Assembly: GCA_947579605.1 (NCBI GenBank)
Contig: OX388327.1
Span: forward strand, 4,327,122-4,391,121
Direction of reading: 5' to 3'
Length of the DNA: 64,000 nucleotides
Origin: Athripsodes cinereus
Taxonomy: Eukaryota; Arthropoda; Insecta; Trichoptera; Leptoceridae
The notes under the pieces: generated by a model
What the model was told of the DNA's origin: nothing
Database searches by the model: none
Seen by the model: the letters and a program-made list of their open reading frames with translations, nothing else
Part shown: piece after piece, positions 1 to 10,154 of the stretch
How positions within the stretch are numbered: position 1 is the stretch's first letter
Layout: every line of letters starts with the position of its first letter
Made by a program: the position numbers and the translations under genes

Positions 1-700
1 GAGTGTAATACAAAAGATTCTAACGATGGCAGTTTCGGCTGGCTGTTAACATCTGCAAGTTAACATTGAAAGATTGAAGAGAGAGTGTAATACAAAAGAT
101 TCTAACGATGGCAGTTTCGGCTGGCTGGCCCTTCAGGCCTGACTAATGGCCCGCTCGTGAGAATAACTTTGATTTGAATGTGCAGATAAGTTGGGGTCTA
201 CGACTCCTGAAATATCCAGGTGTCCAAGTATCATCAACTTCGTGTAATTTCTGTAATTCTGAATCCCAAACGTTGGAACATGTTCTGTGGGATTGTTCCC
301 ACACCGACATCAGTAGGAAAAGAGAGGAGATGCTCATTGCTGTTCGTGGTCCATCTTCTGGACCTGTAGGACACGCAGACTTGGTGGCCACAAGGAAAAA
401 CTTTTTCACCTTCAAGAACTTCTGTACTTCTTTGATAGCATAATATCCCCTTCAAGTACCTAACGATACTGCATAGAGACGAAGGCATATTCCCATTTCT
501 TCCCTTACCTTTTTGCAACCGAAATTATTGGTGTGTGGCTGATAAATTCAGAGTGCTCCCATCGGGCAGCATTTCTCGTTTCAATGCGACATTAAATCAT
601 ATATCTCCAGGTACGCCACGATGTATGTGGCGGGCGCTGCCCTTTTAAAAACACGATATCCAGGTGTAAGGTAGGGCCCTCTCTCTTCAATGTACTTCCG
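1..700 (+). repeat. R4 retroposon copy, interrupted by a LINE 3' fragment
   Basis: R4 is a short dispersed family defined here by comparing six copies in the window (also near 8568, 37096, 54695, 56036 and 59470). This copy occupies 1-223 and 656-700. A 45-bp stretch at 1-45 is repeated directly at 83-127. The conserved 3' part (about 180-223) carries GGAGTC/GACTCC-like arms inside a GGATA/TATCC-like pair, so it can fold into a hairpin. The 12-base string ATATCCAGGTGT occurs at 212-223 and 656-667 and brackets an inserted segment. The class is inferred to be a SINE or a short LINE 3' end. Confidence 0.6.
224..655 (+). mobile_element. LINE 3' fragment with C-terminal zinc-knuckle-like remnant
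   Basis: The reading frame 174-443 contains CNFC, then EHVLWDC about 11 residues later. This C-x2-C-x(n)-H-x4-C arrangement is usual after the RNase H or RT region of R1, I and Jockey-like LINEs. Residues before about position 224 belong to the R4 repeat, so the 89-residue ORF is chimeric and its ATG has no biological meaning. The rest (444-655) looks like 3' untranslated sequence. The segment is flanked by a 12-bp target duplication, as expected for target-primed reverse transcription, and is heavily 5' truncated. A related piece lies on the minus strand at 10478-10592. Confidence 0.6.
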
Positions 701-1104
701 GGAAATGTCATGATAGTATGAATGAATGAATTGTTCATGCAGTTCTAAGAATAGAAGAGAATTTATGAATTGTACACAAAATTATGCCGAGTGCTTTGAG
801 TTCTGAGATATTTAGTAAGATGTACTTGTATCCGTATAAAAAGCTGGCAAGCAAGTCAAGTGGTCTTAGTCCTAGAGTGTGTTCAACATCTTGAGATAGT
901 TGCTGTGTTGAGTGGCTAGCGTGTTCAAAGTATACTTACCATACTACTTTTGTGAAGAGTATATGATTGGGACCTATAGTATACTCGTTATAAATTTTCA
1001 CATGGATTATTTTCTCGTTTATACAATAACGATCTTATTCATTATTTGTATGGCTTAAGCATTGGCAATTTTTTTTATGCAAGTTGCTGCATTTCATCTG
1101 GATA
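701..1104. other. Intronic sequence, nothing recognised
   Basis: AT-rich sequence with no convincing ORF, splice-flanked exon, repeat family or RNA gene. It would lie in the intron downstream of the exon at 1995-2115. Confidence 0.5.
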
Positions 1105-1255
1105 TTTTTATTTATTTATTTTATTCTTCACTGTACATTGGTTACAATATTTCAAATCAATAAAAAGTATCATAAAAATATCAGTTCTACAATTTAATGT
1201 ACAGAAAGGCGAGATAATCGCTTAAATGCGATGTCTTCCAACTAACTCGGTTATG
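1105..1255 (-). repeat. CR1-like LINE 3'-UTR fragment
   Basis: Matches the 3'-UTR downstream of the LINE ORF at 12726-13151: a TTTATTT tract, then CACTGTACATTG, then a GCGAG...ATCG...GCGATGTCTTCCAACTAAC block. The same block recurs at 17166, 18787, 39128-39600 and 45390. Only the 3' end is present. Confidence 0.65.
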
Positions 1256-1297
1256 ATTATGTATTACTTAATACTTTCTATCAATATTATCGTCCCA

Positions 1298-1434
1298 GAG
1301 TTCGTTGGTAGCCTGGAGGTAGAGTCTTGGCCTCATGCATAACAGGTGCGCGATTCGCTCCCAGGTGTCGGCAAACTCCCCTTTCACGACACAAACTTTT
1401 AGCTTATCGTGAAAGGTGTATAAGGCTGTGTTAG
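1298..1434 (+). repeat. SINE-2 (tRNA-derived) copy
   Basis: Starts GTTCGTTGGTAGCCTGGAGG and has a degenerate box B (GCGATTCGCTCC). The body contains AAACTCCCCTTTCACGACAC. Other copies are at 34950 (+), 43887 (-) and 48380 (-). The A-box-like TAGCCTGGAGG and the B-box GGTTCGATACC of the 34950 copy support a pol III, tRNA-derived origin. Confidence 0.7.
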
Positions 1435-1730
1435 GGCAGCTTGCATGTTTATTACACGCAGCAGAGGCCTGAGTCAATAACACATTTTCACGTTACGTTT
1501 TCGTTCCGTTAACGTTCGAGTATAGATAGACGAAGTTGCAAGCAAGTGTCAATTTCGTTGCTAAGATACACAATAGTTACGAAAATTAACACTTTGGCGC
1601 AACATCGTCTGCATTTGAACGCTAACGGAACGAAAACGTAACGTGAAAATGTGTTATCGACTCAGGCCTCTGGTCTGCTGGCTACCCCACGTGCAGGTGT
1701 GGGATATGCCGTGATGGTATAGATAGATAG
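1435..1730 (+). repeat. R3 retroposon copy, interrupted by a palindromic MITE
   Basis: The 3' part of the abundant R3 family: GCTTGCATG at 1440, then CTGGTCTGCTGG and GGGATATGCCGTGATGG, ending in a TAGA-repeat tail at about 1718-1730. The stretch between the CACGCAG and GGTCTGCTGG parts is filled by the inverted-repeat element at 1462-1672. R3 copies in the opposite orientation begin TACCATCACGGCATATCCCA. Confidence 0.7.
1462..1672. mobile_element. Palindromic MITE, family 1
   Basis: The ends are inverted copies (CAGAGGCCTGAGTC...GACTCAGGCCTCTG) and pairing extends through CACGTTACGTTTTCGTT and the inner arms almost to the centre, so nearly the whole 211 bp can form one hairpin. It sits inside an R3 retroposon, so it is younger than that copy. 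Its relative is at 21473-21653. No coding capacity. Possible trinucleotide duplication at the ends is ambiguous (CAG against CTG). Confidence 0.75.
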
Positions 1731-1769
1731 AGATTAAATTCTTCTTTTGCTCCGTAGAATTTCCGATAC

Positions 1770-1975
1770 GGATTGGATCTCCCACTGTTTTCTTTGTGTT
1801 TTTAAGTGATATGTAAAAGGAAAATGTTCGTAAGAAAATATTTTCAATTCAGCAGAATGAGGTATGCCACCCATTCTGAATGTCTCATTTTTATTGGCTC
1901 GAAAATACTTGCAGAGTATTCCATTCAGCTTATCTACTGACCACCCCGTTTGTGGGAGCTGTCGTGACAATATAG
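1770..1975 (+). repeat. Degenerate R3 retroposon copy
   Basis: Recognisable blocks in R3 order: AATTCAGCAGAATGAGGTATGCCACCCATTCTGAATGTC-like segment, then GGCTCG, then CCACCCCGTTTGTGGGA...CGTGACAATATAGATAG. Diverged more than most copies in the window. It abuts the host exon at 1995-2115. Confidence 0.5.
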
Positions 1976-1994
1976 ATAGAAAGATTTTACTTAC

Positions 1995-2115
1995 TCCTTA
2001 TGAGGGATGTTTTCTGGATCGTCTGGCACTCTCATCCTAAGGTTCTTCCTAATGTCTTGAGTTTCATTGATCTTCCTGGAGTGTGACAAGGATATGGGGA
2101 GGAGCATGGCAGTTT
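1995..2115 (-). CDS. Internal exon of SBSPON-like secreted protein gene (post-TSR segment)
   Basis: Read on the minus strand, a pyrimidine-rich tract ending TTTGTTTCAG precedes the exon, and the exon ends AAGGA followed by GTAAGT, a near-ideal donor. The 121-bp exon has two leading bases, 39 stop-free codons and two trailing bases, so it is entered at phase 1 and left at phase 2. With the single G left by the exon at 27531-27722 it reads E-TAMLLPISLSHSRK, then a basic stretch with DIRKNLRMR and PDDPENIPHK. The phase fit and GC content above its surroundings argue for a real exon. The segment resembles what follows the thrombospondin repeat in SBSPON-type matrix proteins; that family call is from recognition, not a search. 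The next exon, needing one completing base, is not seen in 1-1994. Confidence 0.8.
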
Positions 2116-2711
2116 CTGAAACAAAGATAAAAGAAAATAATGCATTTATTATCAAAAATGTATTTATATCTAGGTTAAGTACCTAATATTCTTCTGAAAT
2201 AGCGTTTATTATTTATTTAAATAGATGTCGGTAGTATATGAATAAAAGGGAATGTGAAATTATAAGTCATGAGCAGTATAAAATATGTAATCATTGACGA
2301 ATTATTTCTTCTATAAAAGTGGAAAACCAATTTCCTCATTTCAAATGTTTTAAAAAAATAAATGTTAATTTAAATATTTTAAATATAAAATATATTTCCA
2401 AACAAAATAAAAAATAACATGAAGTTTTATTAATAAAAAAAAATGCGTATTAATTGTTTGAAGAAACACCGCAGGGCCTATTTGAGAATCATAATACCTG
2501 CTTCACTAGGATCTTTATCCTTGCTTTTTATACCTTCCCCAATCTCCAAATCGGGAGTTCACAAATCATGGGGAATTCCGCAACAAGGGTACAGCCACGC
2601 AGAACGCAGTCAACATAGTTAGCCAAACTACCGATACGCAGTGTCTTGTGCGCGGTGATACGAAACATCACATATTATTATTTTACTGTCAATTTTTTAG
2701 ACTATCTTTCA

Positions 2712-3032
2712 TCTACACCCTCACGCCGTATCCCAGGTGGGGTAGGCAGAGAGAACGGAATGCCATATATGTAGATCTATCCTTACATACTTCTTTCGCT
2801 TCCTCTACATTCATCCAGTTTCTCATACATGCAAGCCGATTCGTCTTACTCAACACGCGGCAATCCTTGAAAATTTGATCTCCTTCAGATAAATACTATA
2901 TCTTCTTTATAATTCTTTCATCGTGCATTCGCTCAGCATGTCCAAACCATCGTAACTTGTTTAAACGCATTCTGTCCACAACATTCCTCTCACATCCGCT
3001 CATTCTTCTGATATCCTCAGTCTTCACATTTT
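2712..3032 (-). mobile_element. LINE-A 3' fragment, degenerate
   Basis: The minus strand matches the C-terminal region of the LINE-A copy at 6040-6747: it contains the counterparts of the NEDIRRMSGC and LRWFGHAE-like segments, then the EVCKD...VWRSVLSAYP end and the CCCACCTGGGATACGGCG 3' end. About 40 bp including the GRPRTTWLDH part is missing near 2879. Stops interrupt the frame. Confidence 0.75.
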
Positions 3033-3799
3033 TTTAATGCTTCATTTTTTTATTTCTTCATAATATATTAATTTTTGCAATGTTATAAGAATAATTTTTC
3101 CAATTATTTCAACAAAATACTTATACGTGATTTAATTTTTGTATAAGAAAATATCTTAATATTTTGTAATAGTTAATAATTTAACTAACGATTCATAATA
3201 AAACCATGTTTGTATATACATACATATTTTGGAAGCGGTTTTTATTTTAGTTTCCGTTGATTGGCGGTTTTACCATTATTTGTTATTTAATAATAATAAT
3301 TTCCAATTAACCGCTAATATAACAAAGTATTCTGTTGTACTATGAAAATATTAATACTAATAAACAATTGAAAGGCGATGTGGGCTTCCATTTTTTAAAG
3401 GAATCGGTTAAAAATTATCTGAATGGGTTAACCGGATAATATCCGATAACATTAACACTGGACCATATAGAAACTTACTAATAATGTTCTTCAAATTTAG
3501 GGTTCGATAACTGAATCAAAAAATTGTACCTATGATGTTTAATTCTAATAACATTTCTTCGCAAATTATTACGAAAATGTTACAACATGATATTCAGTGA
3601 CATTAACATGTTTGCCGGTAGTATTGTGAGCATGATTTCCATTTTGTGATTTTCCATTTTATGATTTCCATTTTATGATTTTCCATGATTCAATTTCCAT
3701 TTTCAAAAGTAGACTGAAACATCACTATCTTGCTCTCAATAACCCAACATAATTCTATCCCCTTCCTTGTCCCCCTTTCCCCATTCCACTTTGTGCATG

Positions 3800-3841
<42 letters not shown>

Positions 3842-5034
3842 ATGGGTATATTTATTTATTATTTTGTATTTTTTCTATGGTTCTGGCATGTACTTAATTA
3901 TTTTTCTTATTTTTTTTCAAACATCAGGTTGGTTGGCAGAAATTGCCCTTTGGCAATAAACCCGCCTTTTGTACAATGTACTTATTATTGTCACAATAAA
4001 GTTTATTTTATTTTTATTTATTTATTTTTATCATGATTTGAAAATATTTTTTGTTGTATGTGTTTTTGCTTGGAGCTTAAAGCTTCGAGTCCGAGAACTA
4101 CGTGACGTGAAAAAAATTCTCATTGTTGACCGCGGATTGAGTATAAAAATCAGTTTGCAAATGTACGAGAAACTACACGCATGTGGATGCGGTAAAAGAT
4201 GCGTCTGAAGAGAGAAAAATATGGCGAATCGTTTTTTTCTGTCTTCTTCCATTAAATAAGTTGAAATTGTACAATAATCAAGTATTATATTAACTGTATT
4301 TTTTAACCGTTCATTCGGTTAACAGTGATAATTTTCTTGTAATATTATATGCTGTATAGAATATAAACAGATTCCTATTCATGGGCGTCCCAGTGTTTTC
4401 TCTAAGGGGGGAAACAGTTGTATGCATTATTTTATTTAAAAAAATATCAAATCTCTGTAAGTACTGATGCAGTTTTGTAGTCAATGAAGATTTATTTTGG
4501 ATTTATAATTAACACGATATAATATATTATAATTATCGTATACACGCAAAATATCTAAAATATATAACCCCCCCCCCCCTCCGTCATCAAATGTTCAAAT
4601 TGGTAGATGAAAGGAATTTGAAATGTTTTACGATCTCACTAGGGGGAGGGGAGCTTCTTTTCAATACAATCCCCATAATTGAATACTAGTAATATTGGCT
4701 GCTATTTTCATGATTCTAATAGGGGACAGATGCCACCTCCCTTAGGTACGCCCGTGTACGTATTATTGTACATTTATTATTATGCTTATATTGTAAACCG
4801 CTGATCAATATAAAATTACTGGTGACAAGTTTTGAACGATCCAGCAGATAAATACGTGGGGAGAGAGAGATAGATAGATAGAAAATAGAGATAAATATAT
4901 ACAAAAGCCTCCCATGGGAAATTAAAAATATAATTTTGCTCTAAAGCAGTCTAGTGTGTCCATTGAGCATTACTATTATTATTACTAGAGTTGAATATTA
5001 TTCTATAAATCGTACTATCGGTTATTTGAAGATT
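3033..5034. other. Intronic AT-rich sequence with simple repeats
   Basis: No gene recognised. Contains a block of short imperfect repeats of a GATTTTCCATTTTAT type (3631-3704), an AT dinucleotide tract (about 3785-3838), a poly-C run near 4569 and a GATA tract near 4868-4890. The ORFs at 3767, 3969 and 4716 are low complexity or lack any family signature. Confidence 0.5.
3785..3838. repeat. AT dinucleotide microsatellite
   Basis: Roughly 50 bp of alternating T and A. Confidence 0.9.
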
Positions 5035-5260
5035 AACTCTTCTTCTTCTATCAGCGCCGTATCGGTTCCCCCCAACGTTGGCAATCAATCTAGAGAATGC
5101 TTCCTATTCGGACCAGCAGGATAACTCCTGACACAATCTTGATACGATCTACATCTAGTCTTGATGGCCTTCTCAATTCAACGGCCTTCAATCTTCCCTT
5201 CTGTGACCAGTTGTAAGATGGCATATTTTCTCCTCTCATTTTGTGAACAATTCTCTATGA
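5035..5260 (-). mobile_element. LINE C-terminal fragment with GAA tail
   Basis: The minus strand reads KYAILQLVTEGKIEGR, the usual LLQLxxEGKIEGRRGxGR region of RTE-like LINEs, then after stops a LIANVGGNRYG-like end, followed by an AGAAGAAGAAG tail at 5037-5051. Frameshifts and stops show it is dead. Confidence 0.6.
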
Positions 5261-6030
5261 GCATTTGCTCTACGAAATACTTCAACTTCAACAAGAATTA
5301 TCGCCAATGTGTGTCAAGAGATATTCATTTCAGAGAAATACGAGAATAAATTACATAATGCATTAGAGACGTAATATGTACGCTATATTTTTTCTGTTTC
5401 TTGAAAATATGACCAAGCTTCAAAGAGGCGATTTTGCTTTTATACCCCACATATAATATACATATGAATCAACTACACCCTTACGCTATAAGCAATAGCA
5501 GTTTGTATTGTGAGTGTGGTCACAATAGATCGACAGTAGGATTAAACAAGGTGATAAATGAACAATATTATGCTTTGTATCCCGAATAAATAATATACAA
5601 CAAATATCTAAGTACTACTTAATATTTCGTATTATCTAATATAATCACAATAACACCGCAAGAGGTTTTATCCCGGAACCCTCGACTTCCAGAGGGATGG
5701 AACGGGGTGTCTACTGCATAATTATACAGAGTTAAAAGGGATAATAGCGGAGATTAGACAAAATATACTATTTTAATAATCTCCCTTCTTCTCATAGAAT
5801 AGTTCAGTATTTTGATGGATTTAAATACTCCGTCAAGAAATATTATTTATTCTCTTGTAACTCTTTCTTATAGTTCCCGGTCCCTTTGGAGTGTTGGGTG
5901 TGTGGATTGTGGATTTTTTTTTATCTTTTTGGTTTATTCTATTCTATTTCAAATGCCATCCACTCGTTTACGAGTGATCAGGCTTTTTGGTTTATATAGT
6001 GATTTTTTTATTCGTTTGTAGTATTTATTT
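5261..6030. other. Intronic sequence, nothing recognised
   Basis: AT-rich with no supported feature. ORFs at 5161 and 5812 are short and show no domain. Confidence 0.4.
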
Positions 6031-6039
6031 TGTTATGTA

Positions 6040-6747
6040 GTGTTTGAAAGAGAGAATGAAAAAACGATTTGCGAGATCAAAGTTGGTGACGAATGTTTGG
6101 AGCAAGTAAGTGAGTATGTATATTTGGGAAGTATGTTTGCGAGGGATGGAAGATGCGATAGGGATATTGAAAGAAGGAAAGTGGCCGGTGCTAGAGTGAA
6201 CGGTGCACTTCGACCCATTGTCAGCAATGGCAATGTGTCGAACATGGCTAAAATGCTGGTGCACAATACCATTCTGGTACCGTCACTTACGTATGCAAGC
6301 GAGACATGGACGTGGCTGAAGAAGGACGAAAGTGGAATAAATGCAGTGGAGATGCGATCGCTAAGAAGAATGGTTGGTAAAACGCTGCGTGATAGAGTGA
6401 AGAATGAGGATATTAGAAGAATGAGCGGATGCAAGAAGAGTGTTGTGGACAGAATGCGCGTGAATAAACTACGGTGGTTTGGACACGTTGAACGAATGAA
6501 CGAAGTAAGAATGACAAAGAGGATATACTTGTCTGAAAGAAAAGGTGTGAGGAAGCGCGGACGTCCGAGAACCACGTGGCTTGATCACGTGGATCAAATT
6601 CTCAAGGACGGCCGCGTGTTGAGTAAGAGGAATCGACGTGCATGTATGAGAAACTGTATGAATGTGGAGGAAGCGAAGGAAGTGTGTAAAGATAGATCTG
6701 TTTGGCGTTCCGTTCTCTCTGCCTACCCCACTTGGGATACGGCGTGA
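6040..6747 (+). mobile_element. LINE-A: C-terminal 235 codons of a non-LTR reverse transcriptase ORF
   Basis: A stop-free frame covers the end of the RT domain and the C-terminal tail of a non-LTR retrotransposon. Visible in order: YVYLGS (about residue 27), SETWT where the family has YGSETW (about 87), RLRWFGHVERM-like KLRWFGHVERM (about 147), RKRGRPRTTWLDHV (about 172) and the terminal VWRSVLSAYP. Catalytic RT motifs and the endonuclease lie upstream and are absent, so this is a 5'-truncated copy. It is the best preserved of at least seven LINE-A pieces here (2712, 18080, 28089, 30143, 35277 and 59672). The first ATG is simply the first in frame, not a start. It ends in CCCCACTTGGGATACGGCGTGA and a TATAG tail. 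Confidence 0.85.
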
Positions 6748-6750
6748 GGG

Positions 6751-6785
6751 TATAGTATAGTATAGTATAGTATAGTATAGTATAG
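6751..6785 (+). repeat. LINE-A 3' tail, (TATAG)7
   Basis: Seven TATAG units directly after the 3' end of the LINE-A copy. Other copies end in variants such as TAGATAGA (30230) or TAGAATAGA (59645, minus), so the tail is variable rather than poly(A). Confidence 0.9.
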
Positions 6786-7889
6786 TTATTTTAATATGAC
6801 GTGGTTAGACGAAATCGAAGAAATCGTTAATATAGAGATAATCTCGCCACTGCATATCACCATATTTTTGTACGTTAATTGATTTCTTGATTTTGTTTTG
6901 TAATTTACAACTTACTGATTTGAAATTAATTGGTAGTACCTATGATATTTTTATTTTTTTCTTTTTGTATGTTGTTTTTTTGTTTGTTTATGCATTGTTT
7001 CTCTTAACTGTTTTTTTTATTTGTATTATTTGTAAAGGCTGATACAGCCGTTCGTTATGTAAATAAATAAATAAATTTGTTATTCTTATTATTCTTTGGC
7101 CCTATTTTCTTCGTTATTATTATTTAAATATTTTATATAATGAGGCAATGTTTATGGGGCATAATTTATGACCATATGCCCGTGGTACAACATGGTAGAG
7201 CATGATATAGACTCAGCTGGAGAAACTCCATTTAGAACACATCTCAGGTGGTGGGTTGGATTCTAGGTTTTTCTACACGTTAATGAAATTATAATCAATC
7301 AAATAAATATAAAATATAATAATATGTTCTAATTGAATTCTCTCCACCCAGTGGTGGGTAATGCTGTAGTGATTTTTTTAAAATGAATAAATAAAACTAA
7401 TGATTCAAAAACTGAATTTAAGATCTTATGTCGCCATCGTGGGAGATCTCCAAGTTGTGAAAATGAAATGATTAAAATAAAATAAAATAAATATTTATTA
7501 TTTTTGTTTCGTGTTACTGTTGAGTAAGACTAACGCACGACCGGTTTCGCGGACTCCGAGTTCGCATCATCAGGTGCTGATCTATACTGATTAAAATGAA
7601 GTGTTACAAAGTAAATGCCGATACAATTAATGAAAATGATTAAAATAATATTATTATTAATAACAATACCCCAAGATCAAAGTAATATTAAACCAACCTA
7701 TTATGAAATAAATGCTTTTGTTGTTTTTGATGCCGTGGCTTAATAACTTTATATTGTATACCTATAAATTTACGAAGAAATTCACAGGATATTTAATACT
7801 CGGCGTTGGAATGCTATTCACCAATTTTGTTTCTATAATACTTAATTTATTTTAAATTTCGTATGTTATTCATGCCCTACTTTTATGTT
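6786..7889. other. Intronic sequence with a LINE-type 3' end and no genes
   Basis: Around 6930-7076 a T-rich stretch ends GGCTGATACAGCCGTTCG, then an AAATA-repeat tail, like a LINE 3' UTR on the plus strand. Near 7530-7580, GGTTTCGCGGACTCCG...CATCATCAGG looks like the end of an undetermined dispersed repeat. Nothing else is recognised. Confidence 0.4.
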
Positions 7890-8061
7890 TTTTTTAACGC
7901 GGCGGCAGAATTGCAATCCACACTTCTCAGCATTATATAACCAGATAAGTCTCCATATGATCAGTCATGGTCACACAAAAACTTACCAGTCTAATTCCGG
8001 GAAAAATTCACCTATCAAGATATACAGGATATCAAAGGATTAGGCTCAGAACGCGGGTTCA
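7890..8061 (-). repeat. 3' end of the RLE-LINE
   Basis: Sequence downstream (minus strand) of the endonuclease frame. The block GGCGGCAGAATTGCAATCCA at 7900 recurs at 52688-52735, so it belongs to the same dispersed LINE family. Confidence 0.5.
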
Positions 8062-8556
8062 AAATACCAGCATTGTGCCTGAAATATTAGTGTTAAAAAA
8101 CTTTTTTACAATATTACAAGTGTTTATTATAACAGATTTTTGAATTTTAATGTACAAATTAACCGGTAAATCTAATTTTTGTAAATTATTTATTAAAGAT
8201 TTCGGAGTTACCCCTGTAGCTGACATGACTAAAAGTATTATATAAACGGACCTAGAATGCCAAATTTTTTTTATTTCTCCTGCTAGTTCTGTATATTTAC
8301 GTATTTTTTCTGCGACGGTTGTTTGTATATTATGTGTATTTGGGACAGCGATGTCTATTAGGTACGTTATTTTATTACGTTTATTATGTAATACTAAATC
8401 GGGTCTATTATGATGTATTTGTCTATCTGTTATTATTGTTTTATCATAATAGAACCTGTAATTTTGATTTTCTAAAACCGGTTCCGGATTGTATTTATAA
8501 TAAGGAATTACATTTTGTGAGTTATTATTTTTATTATAGTCAATAAATTTATAAAC
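8059..8556 (-). mobile_element. R2/R4-type LINE C-terminal restriction-like endonuclease domain, frame open, 5' truncated
   Basis: A 165-codon stop-free frame on the minus strand without a usable ATG. It reads PYYKYNPEPVLEN, then a FYYDKTIITDR segment, then RPDLVLHNK followed after five residues by YLIDIAVPNTHNI, giving PD-x14-D as in the restriction-like endonuclease of R2, R4 and NeSL-group LINEs. Later parts are ATGVTPKSLINNLQKL and INTCNIVKKF. Stop at 8059-8061. The 5' side stops at 8556 next to an R4 copy, so RT and zinc fingers are lost. The domain looks intact and this copy may be recent. Family placement is by motif recognition. Confidence 0.75.
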
Positions 8557-8567
8557 TCAAAAGTGCC

Positions 8568-8692
8568 ATTGAAGAGAGTGTGTAGTATAAAAGATTCGGT
8601 CCTTTAGACATACCCGAGAGGACAATAACGACAAGTGTGCAGGTAAATAGGAGTCTATGTCTTCTGGAATATCCGGGTGTGAGGTGGGTCTA
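8568..8692 (+). repeat. R4 retroposon copy
   Basis: GAGAGTGTGTAGTATAAAAG start, a CCCGAGAGGACAA segment, then GTAAATAGGAGTC...ATATCCGGGTGTGAGGTGGG. The hairpin arms GGAGTC/GGATATTCC-like pairing are retained. Confidence 0.65.
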
Positions 8693-9119
8693 AGTAAATT
8701 TATCGGCGATATAGAGGAGATTCACCAGGTATCGCCAAGGGCGCATGAGTATCTTAATAAACTGGACGCAGAGCTATACATAGATCTTAATTATTAACTC
8801 TATGCTCAGGGGTCACTTGCATACGATGATAATATTGATGCTGATAGTAACACGAACTTACAAACAAATATACGAACACAATATTTTAATATCAATTGTA
8901 TTGAGAATGTACTAGCTATTATGATGATAATATTACTTCAGGGATTTTAGAAAGGTAGGTACTACTTCTAAATACTTTCTGAAGTCCCTTATAATAATAC
9001 TAGAAGCTTATCAATATAATAATAAACAGTTTAAATTATATTTATCTATAACAATCGTGCTTATTGCTGACACTGTTTTTTTTTTTAATGTGAAGTATTG
9101 CACATTTTCGTTACGTATA
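8693..9119. other. Intronic sequence, nothing recognised
   Basis: AT-rich, with a weak inverted repeat around 8935-8990 (TTCAGGGATTTTAGAAAG against CTTTCTGAAGTCCC). Confidence 0.4.
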
Positions 9120-9215
9120 TAGTTTTTTATTTTATTTTTTATTTACATATATTTATATAATATGTAAATTAAATTCACGGCGTCAGCCTTTGACATGTTA
9201 ACAATCAAATTAAAA
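9120..9215 (-). repeat. R7 LINE 3'-UTR fragment
   Basis: A TTTATTTT-rich tract followed by CACGGCGTCAGCCTTTGACATGTTAA. The same arrangement is at 19660, 49180 and 51155. On the minus strand this is a 3' end with an A-rich tail. Confidence 0.5.
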
Positions 9216-9269
9216 TAGAGAACAACAATATTATTATACTCAATTTTTAATATAATATTATTATACTGT

Positions 9270-9365
9270 GTAGAGAGAAAGAACTTTCGTCTTTCAAAAA
9301 CATTGTCTTGAAATACGAAACACGTGTCTCTCAATAAAAATCAAAAAAGTAGAAAAAAATATTTG
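9270..9365. repeat. Half copy of palindromic MITE family 2
   Basis: Contains ACATTGTCTTGAAATACG, GTGTCTCTCA and AGTAGAAAAAAATATTTG, one arm of the element complete at 15007-15183. Confidence 0.4.
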
Positions 9366-9374
9366 AATTCTATT

Positions 9375-9725
9375 ACCCGCAATATGGTTGCGAGACGCGG
9401 ACCATCAGCAAGAGTGAAAACGGACAGTTGGCGGCCTTTGAGATGTGGTGCTATAGACGCATGCTGAAGATTCATTGGTCGGAACAAGTTGAAAACGAAG
9501 AAGTGTTAACCAGGGTAGATGAAAAAAGGTAACTGCTTAAAAGAATCAGCCAACAAAGAGCTAACTGGATTGGCCACAACATGGGTAGGAATGAAGGCAC
9601 AAATGACAGAGGTCGACCAAGAGTGGACTAACTGAAGAAGGACATTAACTGTGGGTCATACGTAGAGCTGAAGAGACTGGTGTAGAGGAATAGAGAAGAA
9701 AATCCAAACTTAATCCAATAGATTG
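9375..9725 (+). mobile_element. LINE-C 3' fragment, degenerate
   Basis: Plus-strand translation gives YGCETRT, AAFEMWCYRRMLKI, then after a stop LLKRISQQRANWIGH and RGRPRVD, parallel to the better copy at 16057-16539. Internal stops show decay. The end matches CCAATAGATTGTAACCCAT of the 30630 copy. Confidence 0.7.
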
Positions 9726-9757
9726 TAACCCATTAAATATATATATACCACCTAAAC

Positions 9758-9803
9758 ATTGTGTCAGTGTTTAGGCAGTAAAAACTGAAACACTGACGCA
9801 ATA
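9758..9803. repeat. Short inverted repeat (hairpin)
   Basis: ATTGTGTCAGTGTTT and AAACACTGACGCAAT form a 15-bp stem with one mismatch around a 15-base loop. CACTGAC/CTAAACAC also occurs next to MITE family 2, so this may be an end fragment. Confidence 0.5.
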
Positions 9804-10154
9804 GTTTATTGTCTTGTTGTCTATTTTGGGACAGGCTGTCTGAGAATATAGAGAAGTGTTGCGTCCAATATTCTCTTGTTTATGATTTCTATCGATGATT
9901 GTGTTGGTATTATTTGAGTACAGTGCGACCCTTCATTAACATCTATGTGTATACAATCTATTCTGTGACTTTCTGAACTTAGAAGGTAAGCCACAAGGGA
10001 TGAAACAGATTTGGTATTATGTTTTTATTGAACAAAGTATAGAAATTTCTGATTTGCATAATTGTATTATTGTAGACCAGCTGAGTACACGGCTTTGCTT
10101 GGGAAATAAACGACATACCTATAGACAAATAAAAAAATGCAGATAATGTGGGGG

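Noticed and set aside
140..225. Hammerhead-type ribozyme in R4
   Set aside because: The GTGAGGACAA text recalls part of a hammerhead, but I could not place the CUGAUGA and GAAA core together in any copy.
4031..4252. Short ORFs on both strands around a CGCGKRC-like stretch
   Set aside because: I considered a cysteine-rich exon; only three cysteines, no acceptor or donor, no continuation.
6033..6575. 180-codon minus-strand ORF
   Set aside because: Shadow of the LINE-A frame on the other strand; no domain.
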